Shown piece after piece: positions 11,901 to 21,841 of a stretch of DNA of 38,582 nucleotides; position 1 is the first letter of the stretch, and every line of letters begins with the position of its first letter. The stretch spans positions 1 to 38,582 of the forward strand of contig NW_003546858.1 of NCBI RefSeq assembly GCF_000090795.2. The letters run 5' to 3'. The translations under genes were made by a program, and so were the position numbers. The notes below the pieces were generated by a model. It was given only the letters and a program-made list of their open reading frames with translations, was not told the DNA's origin and did no database searches. Source of the stretch: Amphimedon queenslandica. Lineage: Eukaryota; Porifera; Demospongiae; Haplosclerida; Niphatidae.

Positions 11901-12584
11901 TTCTCTCCTTTTGTCCTCTTCTCACAGTGTCCTCCATGTTAACTGAGACTAAACAATACTTTACACTTTACAATACACTGGAGGATCAGAAAGCTTACAT
12001 GGAGAAAGAAGTAATAATATTATTATAACAATTACATGTACATGTATGTACACTTTATATCTTATTAGGTTGGAATATTGACTTCAATTCATGAGAAATT
12101 TGATTTGTAAGATTATTCTGATAATTATTGTAACTGTTAATTTATCATTTTCTTGTTTATGCTATCATATCTGTTTCTCATTCTCTCTTTTTTATCATTT
12201 TTATTTTTATTTTTTCTATTTCTTCCTTATTTATTGTCATTTTCCTTTCTCTTCTCTTTCTTCTAGAGCAATGAGTTCTGATAAGAATAAGGAGTTGTTC
12301 TTACAGCAAGTCCAGCAGATATTGGACGGTATCAAGCAAGACAAGGAGCAGTTGGGTCAGAGATGTGTCGAGGAGAGGAAAGAGAAAGATCGACTTACAA
12401 CCATCCATCTTGATCTCATTGACAAGCAGAGGAAGTATTACAAAACTGTTAAAGACTTTCAAGAAGTAAGAGGAGGAGAGATAGGGAGTAATTTTGTAAA
12501 GTTGCATTCTATAATTACTTTTCCTTTTAGGAGTGTCGGAAGAATGAGATGTTGCTGTCTAAAATTAAATCAAAAAATCGCTAA
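4953..12584 (+). CDS. CCDC93: CCDC93, coiled-coil domain-containing protein 93
   Basis: Recognised from long stretches typical of the family: [98 protein letters not shown] and a [10 protein letters not shown] tail. CCDC93 is part of the CCC (COMMD/CCDC22/CCDC93) and Commander complex that recycles receptors from endosomes with WASH and retriever. Exons: 4953-5057, 5168-5281, 5449-5543, 5936-6047, 6325-6423, 6675-6731, 6787-6884, 7203-7239, 7311-7454, 7796-7879, 9311-9427, 9490-9552, 9619-9692, 10063-10144, 10301-10369, 10631-10702, 10879-10987, 11928-12010, 12069-12106, 12267-12465, 12531-12584. All phases fit and give 634 residues, close to vertebrate CCDC93. The N-terminal half carries the CH-like fold and the rest is coiled coil. 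The ATG at 4953 is chosen over one at 4902 because residues 1-17 of the longer form look like 5' leader. Confidence 0.95.
5354..5420. mobile_element. Perfect-hairpin mini-transposon in CCDC93 intron 2
   Basis: A 28-base arm (5354-5381) is the exact reverse complement of 5393-5420, with an 11-base loop. The core reads GTCTCGCGTAGCCAGACTCC. Related flanking sequence (CTAATAATTA) appears on both sides. This is a short foldback element of the MITE kind and would form a strong hairpin in the pre-mRNA. Confidence 0.75.
5544..5935. other. CCDC93 intron 3
   Basis: A 392-base intron holding ACATGT-type repeats and, at its end, an (ATT)20 tract. No other feature is seen. Confidence 0.7.
5871..5930 (+). 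repeat. (ATT)20 microsatellite at a 3' splice site
   Basis: Twenty uninterrupted ATT units end five bases before CCDC93 exon 4, followed directly by GTCAG. The microsatellite takes the place of an ordinary polypyrimidine tract. Confidence 0.9.
6048..6324 (+). repeat. ACATGT/GTACAT-rich intron
   Basis: CCDC93 intron 4 contains an ACACACGC run (6048-6076) and long stretches of alternating ACATGT and GTACAT (about 6108-6122 and 6190-6228). The hexamers are self-complementary. Similar blocks recur at 360-400, 520-540, 6895-6910, 7595-7620, 10563-10590, 10770-10790 and the matching introns of copy 2. Confidence 0.8.
6957..7111. mobile_element. TA-flanked MITE in CCDC93 intron 7 (copy 1)
   Basis: The ends CCATATTTGCTC and GAGCAAATATGG are inverted repeats, with TA on both sides. 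The same element is present at the matching place in copy 2 (21710-21841), so it was inserted before the CCDC93 block was duplicated. The TA target suggests a Tc1/mariner-type source. Confidence 0.65.
7975..8347. mobile_element. Foldback insertion with terminal hairpin in CCDC93 intron 10
   Basis: Copy 2 lacks this segment (22697). It contains an 18-base inverted repeat, 7998-8015 against 8299-8316, surrounding an imperfect palindrome near 8170-8215. It ends in a 14-base-stem hairpin (8317-8330 and 8334-8347, loop ATA, core ACCTGGGGGC). Left border and target duplication are not sharp. Confidence 0.65.
8425..8990. mobile_element. Long-TIR MITE, 7-bp target duplication
   Basis: A 566-base element whose ends are near-perfect inverted repeats for about 75 bases (starting CATAGATATTATACACGG), with weaker pairing further in. 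It is flanked by GTATACT at 8418-8424 and 8991-8997. The matching intron of copy 2 (about 22770-22790) has a single GTATACT and no element, so the borders are exact. No transposase is encoded. Confidence 0.9.
9757..9956. mobile_element. TA-flanked MITE in CCDC93 intron 13
   Basis: The element is 200 bases long with inverted ends CCGTATAGCACTTTA and TTAAAGCGCTATATGG. TA lies on both sides (9755-9756 and 9957-9958). Copy 2 has an empty site near 23535. This is consistent with a non-autonomous Tc1/mariner-type element. Confidence 0.8.
10145..10300 (+). repeat. AT-rich TAATAACTA intron repeat
   Basis: CCDC93 intron 14 is almost entirely tandem TAATAACTA/TTAATAAATA units. The matching copy-2 intron (23721-23806) is shorter by about 70 bases, which fits repeat-number change. 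Confidence 0.8.
11040..11865 (+). repeat. About 175-bp tandem repeat array in CCDC93 intron 17
   Basis: A head segment (TAGCGTTATTAAGTAGGATT) is followed by about four diverged units of some 175 bases. Each unit carries ACCCAAGGCTATAGCCCATGG, AAAATGGCTCCGAAATCACC and AAGTTACGGCCATTTTAAG motifs. The same intron of copy 2 holds about five units. Stray fragments occur at 1-45 and near 33780-33835. The 101-codon ORF inside is not a gene. Confidence 0.85.
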
Positions 12585-13291
12585 AGACTTTTTTACTTGC
12601 TTTGCATGTTTATTTTTGAGATGAGACTGTGTAGTTATTGGTGCTACTTGTGTGTATTAGTCATGTTTTAATTTGACCAGAGTTGAAGTAATAATTACAT
12701 CAATTGTTTTGTTGATTTTGAGAAACAAAAATGACATGCATCAATTACATGTAAAAATTTATAGTCAAAACTTGCAATTATAACACAGACTGTTAGACCA
12801 CCCCACACAGTAAATCTTCAATATGCATGTTAAACTTGATGTCTAGACTATGGATTCTTAATTGTTTGCCAAAAGTGTTGCATAACTTTGAGCAAAGGCA
12901 TCAAAGCATATACGATTAATTGAGAGAAAGATTAGTATTTCAAGAATGCGTTTACTAGAACTGTCTTTTTAAGAAGTCACTCTGCAGCATGTAAATTATA
13001 TTGGTGTACTGTACATTTTATACGTATGTACAGTGTCTATTACACATTCCAATGGAATGATGCTATAATAACTGATTATGTGTATTATAATTATGTATAC
13101 TGTTCATCTCAAAGGAGATGCATACTCCCACTCTGCACTCACTCTCTCTACCTTTCTATCTTGTCTTTTTTTAAAATAATGACAAAACTAGCTTATTTCT
13201 CAGCAAACAAAACTAAATTCCCATCTAATAAAACTACAGAATATATACTAAGAGTTCAGTTATATAGGTACACACACACAGAGTATTTATT
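12585..13291. other. Intergenic region, nothing distinct
   Basis: This holds the CCDC93 3' UTR and AT-rich sequence up to the convergent coiled-coil gene. No gene, TIR or tandem array was recognised. Similarity to the copy-2 block stops at or just before the stop codon. Confidence 0.5.
13286..13291 (-). terminator. AATAAA directly after a stop codon
   Basis: On the minus strand the stop codon TAA (13294-13292) is followed at once by AATAAA. If this is used, the 3' UTR of the coiled-coil gene is only a few tens of bases. Confidence 0.5.
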
Positions 13292-14671
<1,380 letters not shown>

Positions 14672-14818
14672 TCACTAATCTTAGCGCAAACTATCAAACC
14701 GGTCTACTGTTAACGTCTGAACTGCAGTGACTACAGTACCGTCCGGCTGTTTTTTATGATAACCGATAAAATCTAGCTAGCTATATAGATATAGGCGGCT
14801 CGTTCGAGGTGGGGTCAA

Positions 14819-14893
14819 ATCATGATCAGATCTATGACCAGGTCATACCTAGATCTATGATCAGATCATATCTAGATCTATCTATGATCAGAT
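14819..14893 (+). repeat. GATCAGATC/AGATCTATGA short tandem repeats
   Basis: Several overlapping, partly palindromic copies of ATGATCAGATC and TAGATCTATGATC follow each other upstream of the 454-residue coiled-coil gene. Confidence 0.7.
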
Positions 14894-14903
14894 ATTACGT
14901 AGC

Positions 14904-15297
14904 TATTCATATCTTTCCTGTGAATGACGTTTCTGATTTATAATGATATTCATTGGGATACCGTAAATAGAAAAATTTTCAGGCCGCCATTGTGGAGGTA
15001 TTGCTGCACGTTTCCAATGGAGCTCAATACATTTTCTGCCGTTTTGTTAGAAGAACAAGCAGTTATAGCCTCAAAAGTAAAAAATTGCAACCTTTATCTT
15101 TCTTTTCAGTAGTCTGCAACTGTTTAGAGCCACTGGAGTGACGTGGAGAAGTAGAATCGACAGTTTTTAGCCTGTCGGTCCATTGTAGCTAATGGTAGTA
15201 TACCTCCACAATGGCGGCCCGAAAAATTTTCCATTTACGGTATCCCAATGAATGTCATTATAAATCGGCAACGTCATTCACAGGAAAGATATGAATA
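14904..15297. mobile_element. MITE with about 97-bp inverted ends
   Basis: The left end from 14904 (TATTCATATCTTTCCTGTG) is matched in reverse complement by the right end to 15297 over about 97 bases with few mismatches, including a CCGCCATTGTGGAGGTA block. The centre is about 200 bases. No clear target duplication was found. The 62-codon ORF at 14924 is an accident of the inverted repeat. Confidence 0.85.
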
Positions 15298-15448
15298 ATA
15301 TCTCAGCGCTAGCATATGCTAGAAACCATAGATAGACTACATTGTCTCTATTATCTACGCCAGATCTAGCTGAACTGGACTGTTTGGGATATCTAGATGC
15401 GAAAGGCTCTGCATTCGTTAGACTACGTTGGTGCTCTGAACTTGAAGA

Positions 15449-16486
15449 ATGGATAAATATCAAACCCAAACTGTGAGTAGAGCCAGAACTTGTATTGATG
15501 CCGCTATAGAAGCACACAGGATCTTAAGCGGGACAGCACCGTGTGATAACGTCCATCAAGCAAGCAGTCTCCTGAAGTCACTACAAGATAATGGTCAATA
15601 CCTGTCACAACTAGCTAATCAGCAAATTTTATCCTTTGAACAACAGGAATTGAAGTACATTGAAGAACTGAAATGGTTTTCATTAAGGAAAAAAGAGCAA
15701 GAACAAAAGCAAATGTCATTGGAGAACAAAAGGCTACAGATTGCATCTTCTCAAAGGCGAGAAGAAGAAAATTTGAGAGCTGCATTGTCAAAGAAAAGGT
15801 CTGCTGATTACGACTTAGAAGAAGCAAGACAAAAATTAAAAAATGAGCAAGAGAAATTTGGACTCAGAGTGGCAGCTGGTACTGCTCGTGGAACAGTTGC
15901 AGGAGCCATAAATGGTGCAGGAGCCGGTGCTAGTATAGGGGCTCTATTTGGTCTTATAGGTGGACCAATTGGTATACCTATTGGTGCAGCCATTGGCTCA
16001 ATTGTTGGCGCAACTGCTGGTACAGGAGGTGGTGCACTGGCTGCTCGAAAATATTCAATATTAAGAGAGGAGGAAGCTGAAGCATATGCCAGTGCGTGTT
16101 GTGATAATGTTGATGAAGCTGAACGTAAAGTACACTCTTCAAGGAGATCTTTAGAATCTCTTGAGGATCAAATACGCAGCTGTGAATCATCTATAAGGAT
16201 GTATTCCTCAGAAATTAAAAAATTGCATGATAAAATTGCTATAATCAAAAGTACAGTTGCTTTTGCTAATGATGCAATCTATTTCTGGAATTTGTTTAAG
16301 AACTTATCACATTCTGCTACAAAACATACTGAAAATTTACAAAGGATAGTTGATTTTGCTCAACAACAAAGACGATATGATATTTTAACACCAAATGGAG
16401 GAATGTGCTCATTACAAAACTCTTTTTTACAAGCATGGGAAAAGCTTTCCCAGCAAACAAACGTGCATTTATGTATTACAGACTAG
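15449..16486 (+). CDS. Coiled-coil protein with glycine-rich hydrophobic hairpin (345 aa)
   Basis: A single ORF from an ATG at 15449 to a TAG at 16484. Residues 1-70 are helical, about 70-135 form a coiled coil rich in Glu, Lys and Gln, and about 140-195 form a Gly/Ala/Ile-rich hydrophobic segment (GASIGALFGLIGGPIGIPIG, then a second hydrophobic run) that reads as a membrane-inserting hairpin. A second coiled coil spans about 205-265 and an IYFWNLFKNL helix follows. This glycine-zipper-like hairpin between coiled coils is typical of alpha-helical pore-forming proteins and of some phage or bacterial membrane-active proteins. The divergent neighbour has the same order of parts, so the two may be paralogues or partners. 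No signal peptide is visible. The function is inferred from architecture, not from a recognised family. Confidence 0.75.
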   Translation: MDKYQTQTVSRARTCIDAAIEAHRILSGTAPCDNVHQASSLLKSLQDNGQYLSQLANQQILSFEQQELKYIEELKWFSLRKKEQEQKQMSLENKRLQIASSQRREEENLRAALSKKRSADYDLEEARQKLKNEQEKFGLRVAAGTARGTVAGAINGAGAGASIGALFGLIGGPIGIPIGAAIGSIVGATAGTGGGALAARKYSILREEEAEAYASACCDNVDEAERKVHSSRRSLESLEDQIRSCESSIRMYSSEIKKLHDKIAIIKSTVAFANDAIYFWNLFKNLSHSATKHTENLQRIVDFAQQQRRYDILTPNGGMCSLQNSFLQAWEKLSQQTNVHLCITD

Positions 16487-16990
16487 ACTTTTAGATACTA
16501 TATTATTTTTAATTCATGTTAATAATTTTGCTGAGAACTTAAATCACTCATTCATTCATATAGTCCAGCAGAATGTCATTGGGTAGCTATCATCACCATG
16601 CAATATAGGGATCATCTTCTAGAAATAGCTGCATGAACACCATGATGTTCATTCACATTGAGTATAATATCATAGTGTTACATACCATATGTAGTATAAA
16701 ATAATAATTTGCCAGAAGTATAATAAATTACCTTGTCTACATCATAATAATTATTGACTGCAACACCAAAAAAGACATCCATGGGTAGTTGTGTGGATGA
16801 CAGTTCTATAATATGTTATATTAAAATACTGATCACTTTGTCTTTAAATCATGCAAATCAAATTTATAATTTAATTTGAAGTTTATGCAAGGTGAGTCAA
16901 GTGCAATACATTATTTCTTAATCCCTCAATGATAATTCACATGCATATACAACAACAAGAGACATTTATATTCTCAGCTTTATTCACTAA
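16487..16990. other. Intergenic region
   Basis: This is the 3' flank of the 345-residue coiled-coil gene, with an AATAAA at 16722-16727 that may be its poly(A) signal. Otherwise it is AT-rich, with no recognised feature. Confidence 0.5.
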
Positions 16991-17167
16991 TCAAGGCAGC
17001 CTGTTTAGATAAGAATCATTGACTTTGACAGCTGTCGTACTTCCTGACTTGCTGTCTACTGCAGCTTTGAATAAGTGAGAGTGGCGGCCATTAGCTGGTC
17101 TACTGGAGGCAGCTTGACAATAGCTCCACAGTCCAATACTTGCTCTGCATTGGGAGACATCAATCAT
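16991..17167 (-). CDS. Short ORF of unknown function (58 aa)
   Basis: The ORF runs from an ATG at 17167 to a stop at 16991 and starts MIDVSQCRASIGLW. Its composition is not low-complexity, and an AATAAA lies a few bases after the stop on the same strand. It could be the last exon of a small gene, an old repeat-derived ORF, or chance. No domain was recognised. Confidence 0.25.
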   Translation of the reverse strand: MIDVSQCRASIGLWSYCQAASSRPANGRHSHLFKAAVDSKSGSTTAVKVNDSYLNRLP

Positions 17168-19170
17168 CTTGTAGCTGTATGGTAAATCACAGAGCAAAAA
17201 TTAACAGTGGGAGTATATGGTGTGACTGATTTATTATACATGGCATATATAAGGACATATGCCACTATATAGATCTATCTAGTAGTAACTTGTGGCACAG
17301 AGCTGGCTTCAAATATCATAGAACTTAATCAAAGTAGTCGGTGATTAATCATAATTATCTATAAAAGCATGCGCTCTTTGCAGCACAGCTGATGCACACG
17401 TATGCACTATTATAATTCAGCTACGTGTATAACTCACAATAATGACAAACAAGATAGCTGGTAATAACTAACACTGCATTTGAAATAACTGGTAGTGTCA
17501 ATTGACACTATGACTATGCTTTCTTACAACAATGCAAAGAATTTTACTATATTGGTCGTGTAAATGGAATGAATTTGATTACTTGTAGCTACACAATAGT
17601 GATAAGCCAGTAATAGTTGCATCGTGTAGTGTTAATTAAGTTGGTCATTTAACAGCATATTGGTATGATCAAAAATCATTTCATTGACAAATGGTTCTGC
17701 TCAAGAGTGCTCATCATGGAACATCATGGTTCATGAAGAACACTTGTGAATGGTGTTCATTGAACTCATCCATAAACCATCCATGGTTCATGGATGGTAT
17801 CCATCCATTCTTCATGAATGGTCAATTATATTTGATGATTGGCATCAAAAGGTCCCAGTCAATGTAAAAGACAAAATTGGTGTGGGTGACTTATAGCCTT
17901 TGATTCTTCATAAGGCAGTTCCAATAAAATTACTTGGTTTACGGATCCGACCGACTCCAATTTTTGGAAAATCAAAATAAATTTAAATTTTCTAATGCGC
18001 ATGCGCAGTACCACGTGGTGGGTGTGGCTAGATTCAAAATGGCACTAAATGTATTTGTTACTGTTAACAGAGCAAGCTCCTCTATCTTACCTTCCACTGT
18101 ATGTCAAACCTCTGTGGCATCTACTTTTTGGGACTTGTTAGAGCAGGCATTCATGTTAAATAAGCCTACACTCACAGAAGTTGCTAGAGTATTTTGATAG
18201 TTTGTTTTAAAAAGTTGTGGTTAACTAACAATTATTAAAGTTAATTAATGAGTAGTTAATTAATTTCATTGTTTATATTTTAATTTATTCCGACCGGCCT
18301 GCTCTATTTTAGAGAAAAAAAATCCGTAAAACAAGTAATTTAGTTTGAATTGCCTAACAGTAGTATTAACAGAAGTTGACAGAATTGGCTTAATTTCAAA
18401 CCATACACATAACCTATTCTATGCAGAAACTGCACATACTGTACATGACATATTACGTCTTGTTTAATATAATATATTTATCTACATGCATCTACATTTA
18501 TAAAGTAGAGACATGTACACAATCAAGCTAAGTAAGTAAATTAGGATAAATACATACTGCAAAAAAGAGCTCAGTTTTACCTTTTGATTTTTACTGGATC
18601 TCAGCTATTAAAAATTGGTGAATGAACACAGATACACTAGATATTATTTTTTACTATTTCTATTTTTGCATTTTTGTAGTGTGAGTATTACATATACTAT
18701 GACCCACGCAACTGAGTTTGAACCAAGAAAAACTGAAATAAATTTTTATAGGAATAACTCACTATTATCATCATTATTATTCTTATTGTGTGGCTAGTTG
18801 TGTTGCTAGGTAACTAGATTATTTTGCTGTGGTATTTCCTGTATAGATGCATGTAATGAGTTGATTATTCACTTGTATTTTGTTTTGATTTTTGCAATTG
18901 CTTGCTAGCAGTATTGTTGAGTTTCTTAATAAGAAAGAATTTCACAACAAGTATAGATCTACATCAAACTGTAGTCTGTAAGAAGTTATTTTCCATTTCA
19001 AGTATAAATAAGGAATTTATTAAAATTAATATTGATGAAAATTTATTTAAATTCCTGATGTAATGAGTAAATTCATTAAAATCGCACAAGGCAGAGCCAC
19101 CATTCAGCATTTAATCATTAGTAGTATCAGACAGCAGCATAAATTTGTACATGTAAATGCATAAGACATG
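17168..19170. other. Gene-poor, repeat-rich spacer
   Basis: No exon could be supported in this 2-kb stretch. It holds a foldback block around 17690-17825 (GGTTCATGAA-type motifs in both orientations), a CCGACCG-containing segment (17940-18300) with a chance 87-codon ORF, and near 18700 a motif shared with 30140-30170 (GAGTTTGA-CC-AGAAAAACTG). These are probably remains of transposons. Confidence 0.5.
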
Positions 19171-19291
19171 TTATCGTGTTGTTACAAACTGAGAAATGTC
19201 ATTTTATTTTTAGGATAGACAATTTAATGACATGAAACCAACAGCCACTGGTTCAATTGGAGACGCAAAGGTACCGCTCCCTCACTTAAGC

Positions 19292-19443
19292 TAAGCTAGG
19301 TTTACATTCGACGAAACGGTGAAAAGTGCGTGGGCGGTTTGACCTTTTGACGCAAAAACGCTTTGAAGTTGACGCAAAATTGGTCAAATTTCAATTTTGC
19401 GTTCATTTGCATTGCGTTTTGTGTCGAGTGTAAACCTAGCTTA
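19292..19443. mobile_element. Short MITE in intron 6' of CCDC93 copy 2
   Basis: The ends TAAGCTAGGTTTACATTCGAC and GTCGAGTGTAAACCTAGCTTA are inverted repeats around a 110-base centre with a GACGCAAAA motif in both orientations. It opens the 2-kb insertion that copy 1 lacks (copy 1 reads straight from CTCACTTAA into TTACCAAT at 6750). Confidence 0.75.
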
Positions 19444-19507
19444 AACAAGAAGGTGCACTATAAAACCATTCACGCAACGTCATGAAATCGCTTCCGTCGA
19501 TCACAGT

Positions 19508-19514
19508 ATAAAAG
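19508..19514 (+). promoter_or_regulatory. TATA-like box inside the copy-2 insertion
   Basis: TATAAAAG lies 26 bases upstream of an ATGGCGGCC context and just before a GTGCCCTGGGCAC palindrome. It could drive the candidate exons at 19818-20158, but the first ATGs open only very short frames. Confidence 0.3.
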
Positions 19515-19817
19515 GAGGTGCCCTGGGCACAATATGGCGGCCAGATTGAATGAAATTTGAAAATAACAAAATGGCTCCCGCACTGGCACTGTTCTTATCA
19601 TGGCTAAATCACTAGCAAAACGCATTATAAAAACATTAAAATTAGCAAAGGTGAGAAAGTTAACCTACAAGTACACCTAGCAAGGAGAGAAACGGTATAA
19701 TTGACTTGAAGTAATAATTTTACATTATTATCAAATATTATATTGTATATTCTGAAAAATCTGCCAACAGCCTAAGAAACACGGTCAATGATGCTGTCAG
19801 GCAGGTAATAAGTGATA

Positions 19818-20158
19818 GTGGCAAGGGAATAGCCCTCACTACTACACAGAAAACCAGCCCAAGAACCGCCACCACTGGGACCAGACAGCCCTGCCGACTA
19901 CCATATATCAGCCACCATCATCAAGTATAAGTGGTTCCAGCAAAAGACCCCAACATGGTCCTCATTCAGATCCTAGTACTGGTAGCAGTTGTAACATTCA
20001 ACGATCTACTGGAAGAAGTAAATACAAAAATATTATTCTAAATTTTTAAAAATATAAACATTATGTATATAGGGTTGAATAGATATTGGGATGGTGAGGA
20101 GCCTCCTGTATCTGTGTACCTCTTCCCAACTGTGCCCAGTGATGCCGACAAAAATATG
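19818..20158 (+). CDS. Candidate two-exon gene fragment inside the insertion
   Basis: An open stretch from about 19818 to 20017 ends at a GTAAAT donor with one base left over. A second stretch, 20073-20158, begins after a TATATAG acceptor and continues in the matching phase to a GTAGTA donor. The second exon reads RYWDGEEPPVSVYLFPTVP, which does not look like random translation. No family was recognised and no start or end is visible. The assembly gap lies 220 bases downstream. It may be a transposon-captured gene fragment. Confidence 0.3.
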
Positions 20159-20381
20159 GTAGTACTGTGATGGTAATATACCAGTACAAGAAAAATGCTA
20201 GTACGAGCCTAAAAATATTAATGCCACCATATGATTACCTTACATTACAACTAATACTTACTTCTATATGTAGTAACTAATAAACTTGAGTTACGATTAC
20301 AGGACTCAAAACTGGGATTGAATCGAAATTCAGCACAAATCACATGACGATCTAAAATTATGAATAGTTTTGATGATGTTG

Positions 20382-20391
20382 NNNNNNNNNN
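20382..20391. other. Assembly gap (10 N)
   Basis: Ten N bases of probably arbitrary length, inside the nested-transposon insertion in copy 2 of CCDC93. The left border of the outer element (20408) is close to it and may be incomplete. Confidence 0.99.
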
Positions 20392-20423
20392 CAACGCAAG
20401 AATTCTGAGGCCTTTTCACACTA

Positions 20424-21013
20424 GCCCTGTTTACACTATGCCCTTAAAGCGGTTTGGAACAGGTTTAGAAATAAATCAGTTTACGTGTGGACAATTTCAA
20501 TGCGGTTTAAACCGACTTATCTCAAACCACCTCAGGAGGTGGTTTGAGATAATCAAACCGGTTTAAGTACTGGCAGGGGCGTAGCTGGACCTTGGGTGAT
20601 GGTAGGGCAAAGAGACAAAATGGCGCACGAAGCGTGCCGCAATTTTGGCCACACCCCTTTTACGTAACAAAATGGAAGCATTTTCCTGCAAGCTGAGCGA
20701 AATCAGAGTGAAATTATCATGTATATAGCTTTAAAAAGAGCTGTGGTTATCAGCCACCCCCTTTTGTTATTGTAAGAACAATGAATATCATCTTTTGGGT
20801 TATAATTTCAATGAATATAATTATAAGGCCACTTTGATGGTAGGGCCCAGGCCCCCTCAGGCCCTACCTCAGCTACGCCCCTGAGTACTGGAGCAGCTGT
20901 ATTATGTATGCAATGTAGCATTGTAAACCGATTCAACCACATTTTCGTGTGGACACAATTAAGCTGGTTTCTAAACCGCTTTGATCCAAACTGGTTTGTA
21001 GTGTAAACGGGGC
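20424..21013. mobile_element. Middle MITE, TA target
   Basis: The ends GCCCTGTTTACAC and GTGTAAACGGGGC are inverted repeats, flanked by TA (20422-20423 and 21014-21015). Removing it rejoins the outer element. A perfect hairpin is present at about 20520-20550 (TCTCAAACCACCTC/GAGGTGGTTTGAGA). It is itself split by 20574-20883. Confidence 0.75.
20574..20883. mobile_element. Innermost hAT-like MITE, 8-bp target duplication
   Basis: A 310-base element with ends CAGGGGCGTAGCT and AGCTACGCCCCTG, exactly flanked by AGTACTGG (20566-20573 and 20884-20891). CAGGGGCG-type ends with 8-bp duplications are typical of the hAT superfamily. No transposase is encoded. Confidence 0.9.
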
Positions 21014-21420
21014 TACTGGCACATTTTTCAAAGCGCTTTGATGCGCTTTGTTGATACAGCTGAAATAATGCGCATTGATCGTGTTCACACTAGCAGCTGA
21101 ATTATGTATCATTTTGTGTTCTTGTTGCCATTGGTTTACATTGATCGAAGCGCATCACTTCACATCAATCCACTTCTGGAGGTGAAGTGAGACTGATGCG
21201 CATCAATGCGCATTAATTGAAAACCACTCTAGTGTGAACACGATTAATGCGCATCAATGCGCATTACTTTGGCCAGTGTGAAAAGGCCTTTAATTACGTA
21301 TACCAATGAGTATAACCACACCCACCAACCCCTAGTCTATATACGACAGTACAGGAGACCAGCCTCAGTCAAGGAATCTGATGAAGAGACTCAAGTGCAC
21401 TCTACACTACTGGAATATGG

Positions 21421-21675
21421 ACATGGGCGGTTGCAGAAATTTGGTTTGACCTGGGCATCAATAATTAGTGGGTGTGGTTTCATAAAATTTTTGCAAGGAA
21501 AATGGAAAATACTGATCTATAACTTCATTGAGATGGTTTCTTAGGATAAAACAAAGAAGCCTGTTGAACTATCACAGTTTACACTGGATGCCCACACCAG
21601 AATCATGAATACAATTATTGGTCAAAAAGTCAACCTGGGCATTGCCCCCTAATGCCCAGGCCTGCAACCGCCTAT
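21421..21675. mobile_element. hAT-like MITE inserted in CCDC93 copy-2 exon 7
   Basis: A 255-base element flanked by GAATATGG at 21413-21420 and 21676-21683. Its ends contain GGGCGGTTGCAG and CTGCAACCGCC. Copy 1 has one GAATATGG and no insert at 6874-6881. It resembles the element at 29501-29799. Reading through it meets a stop near 21542. Confidence 0.9.
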
Positions 21676-21709
21676 GAATATGGAAGGTATACCTGTACAT
21701 GTACATGTA

Positions 21710-21841
21710 CCATATTTGCTCAAATAAATGCTCATGACTAATATTTTCCAACTATAAATATGCATATTTTAATCAGTATAAGTGCCCTTGCATTTAGATT
21801 GTCCTAGATAAACGCCCAGGCATTTAATCGAGCAAATATGG
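21710..21841. mobile_element. TA-flanked MITE in intron 7' (copy 2)
   Basis: The counterpart of 6957-7111, with the same CCATATTTGCTC and GAGCAAATATGG ends, shorter by about 23 bases. Presence at the same place in both copies shows insertion before the duplication. Confidence 0.65.

Larger units (their letters stand above)
20408..21289. mobile_element. Outer MITE of a three-level nest
   Basis: The ends AGGCCTTTTCACAC and GTGTGAAAAGGCCT are inverted repeats. The body has many TGATGCGCAT/AATGCGCATT motifs in both orientations and is split by another element at 20424-21013. Confidence 0.75.

Noticed and set aside
12091..12624. 177-codon ORF taken as a separate gene
   Set aside because: Its coding core is CCDC93 exon 20. 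The front is T-rich intron and the end reads out of frame into exon 21.
14924..15112. 62-codon ORF
   Set aside because: It is contained in the foldback element between the two coiled-coil genes, with no coding signal.
17934..18197. 87-codon ORF
   Set aside because: No homology was recognised, the flanks are repeat-like, and there is no splice or poly(A) context. Chance is more likely.
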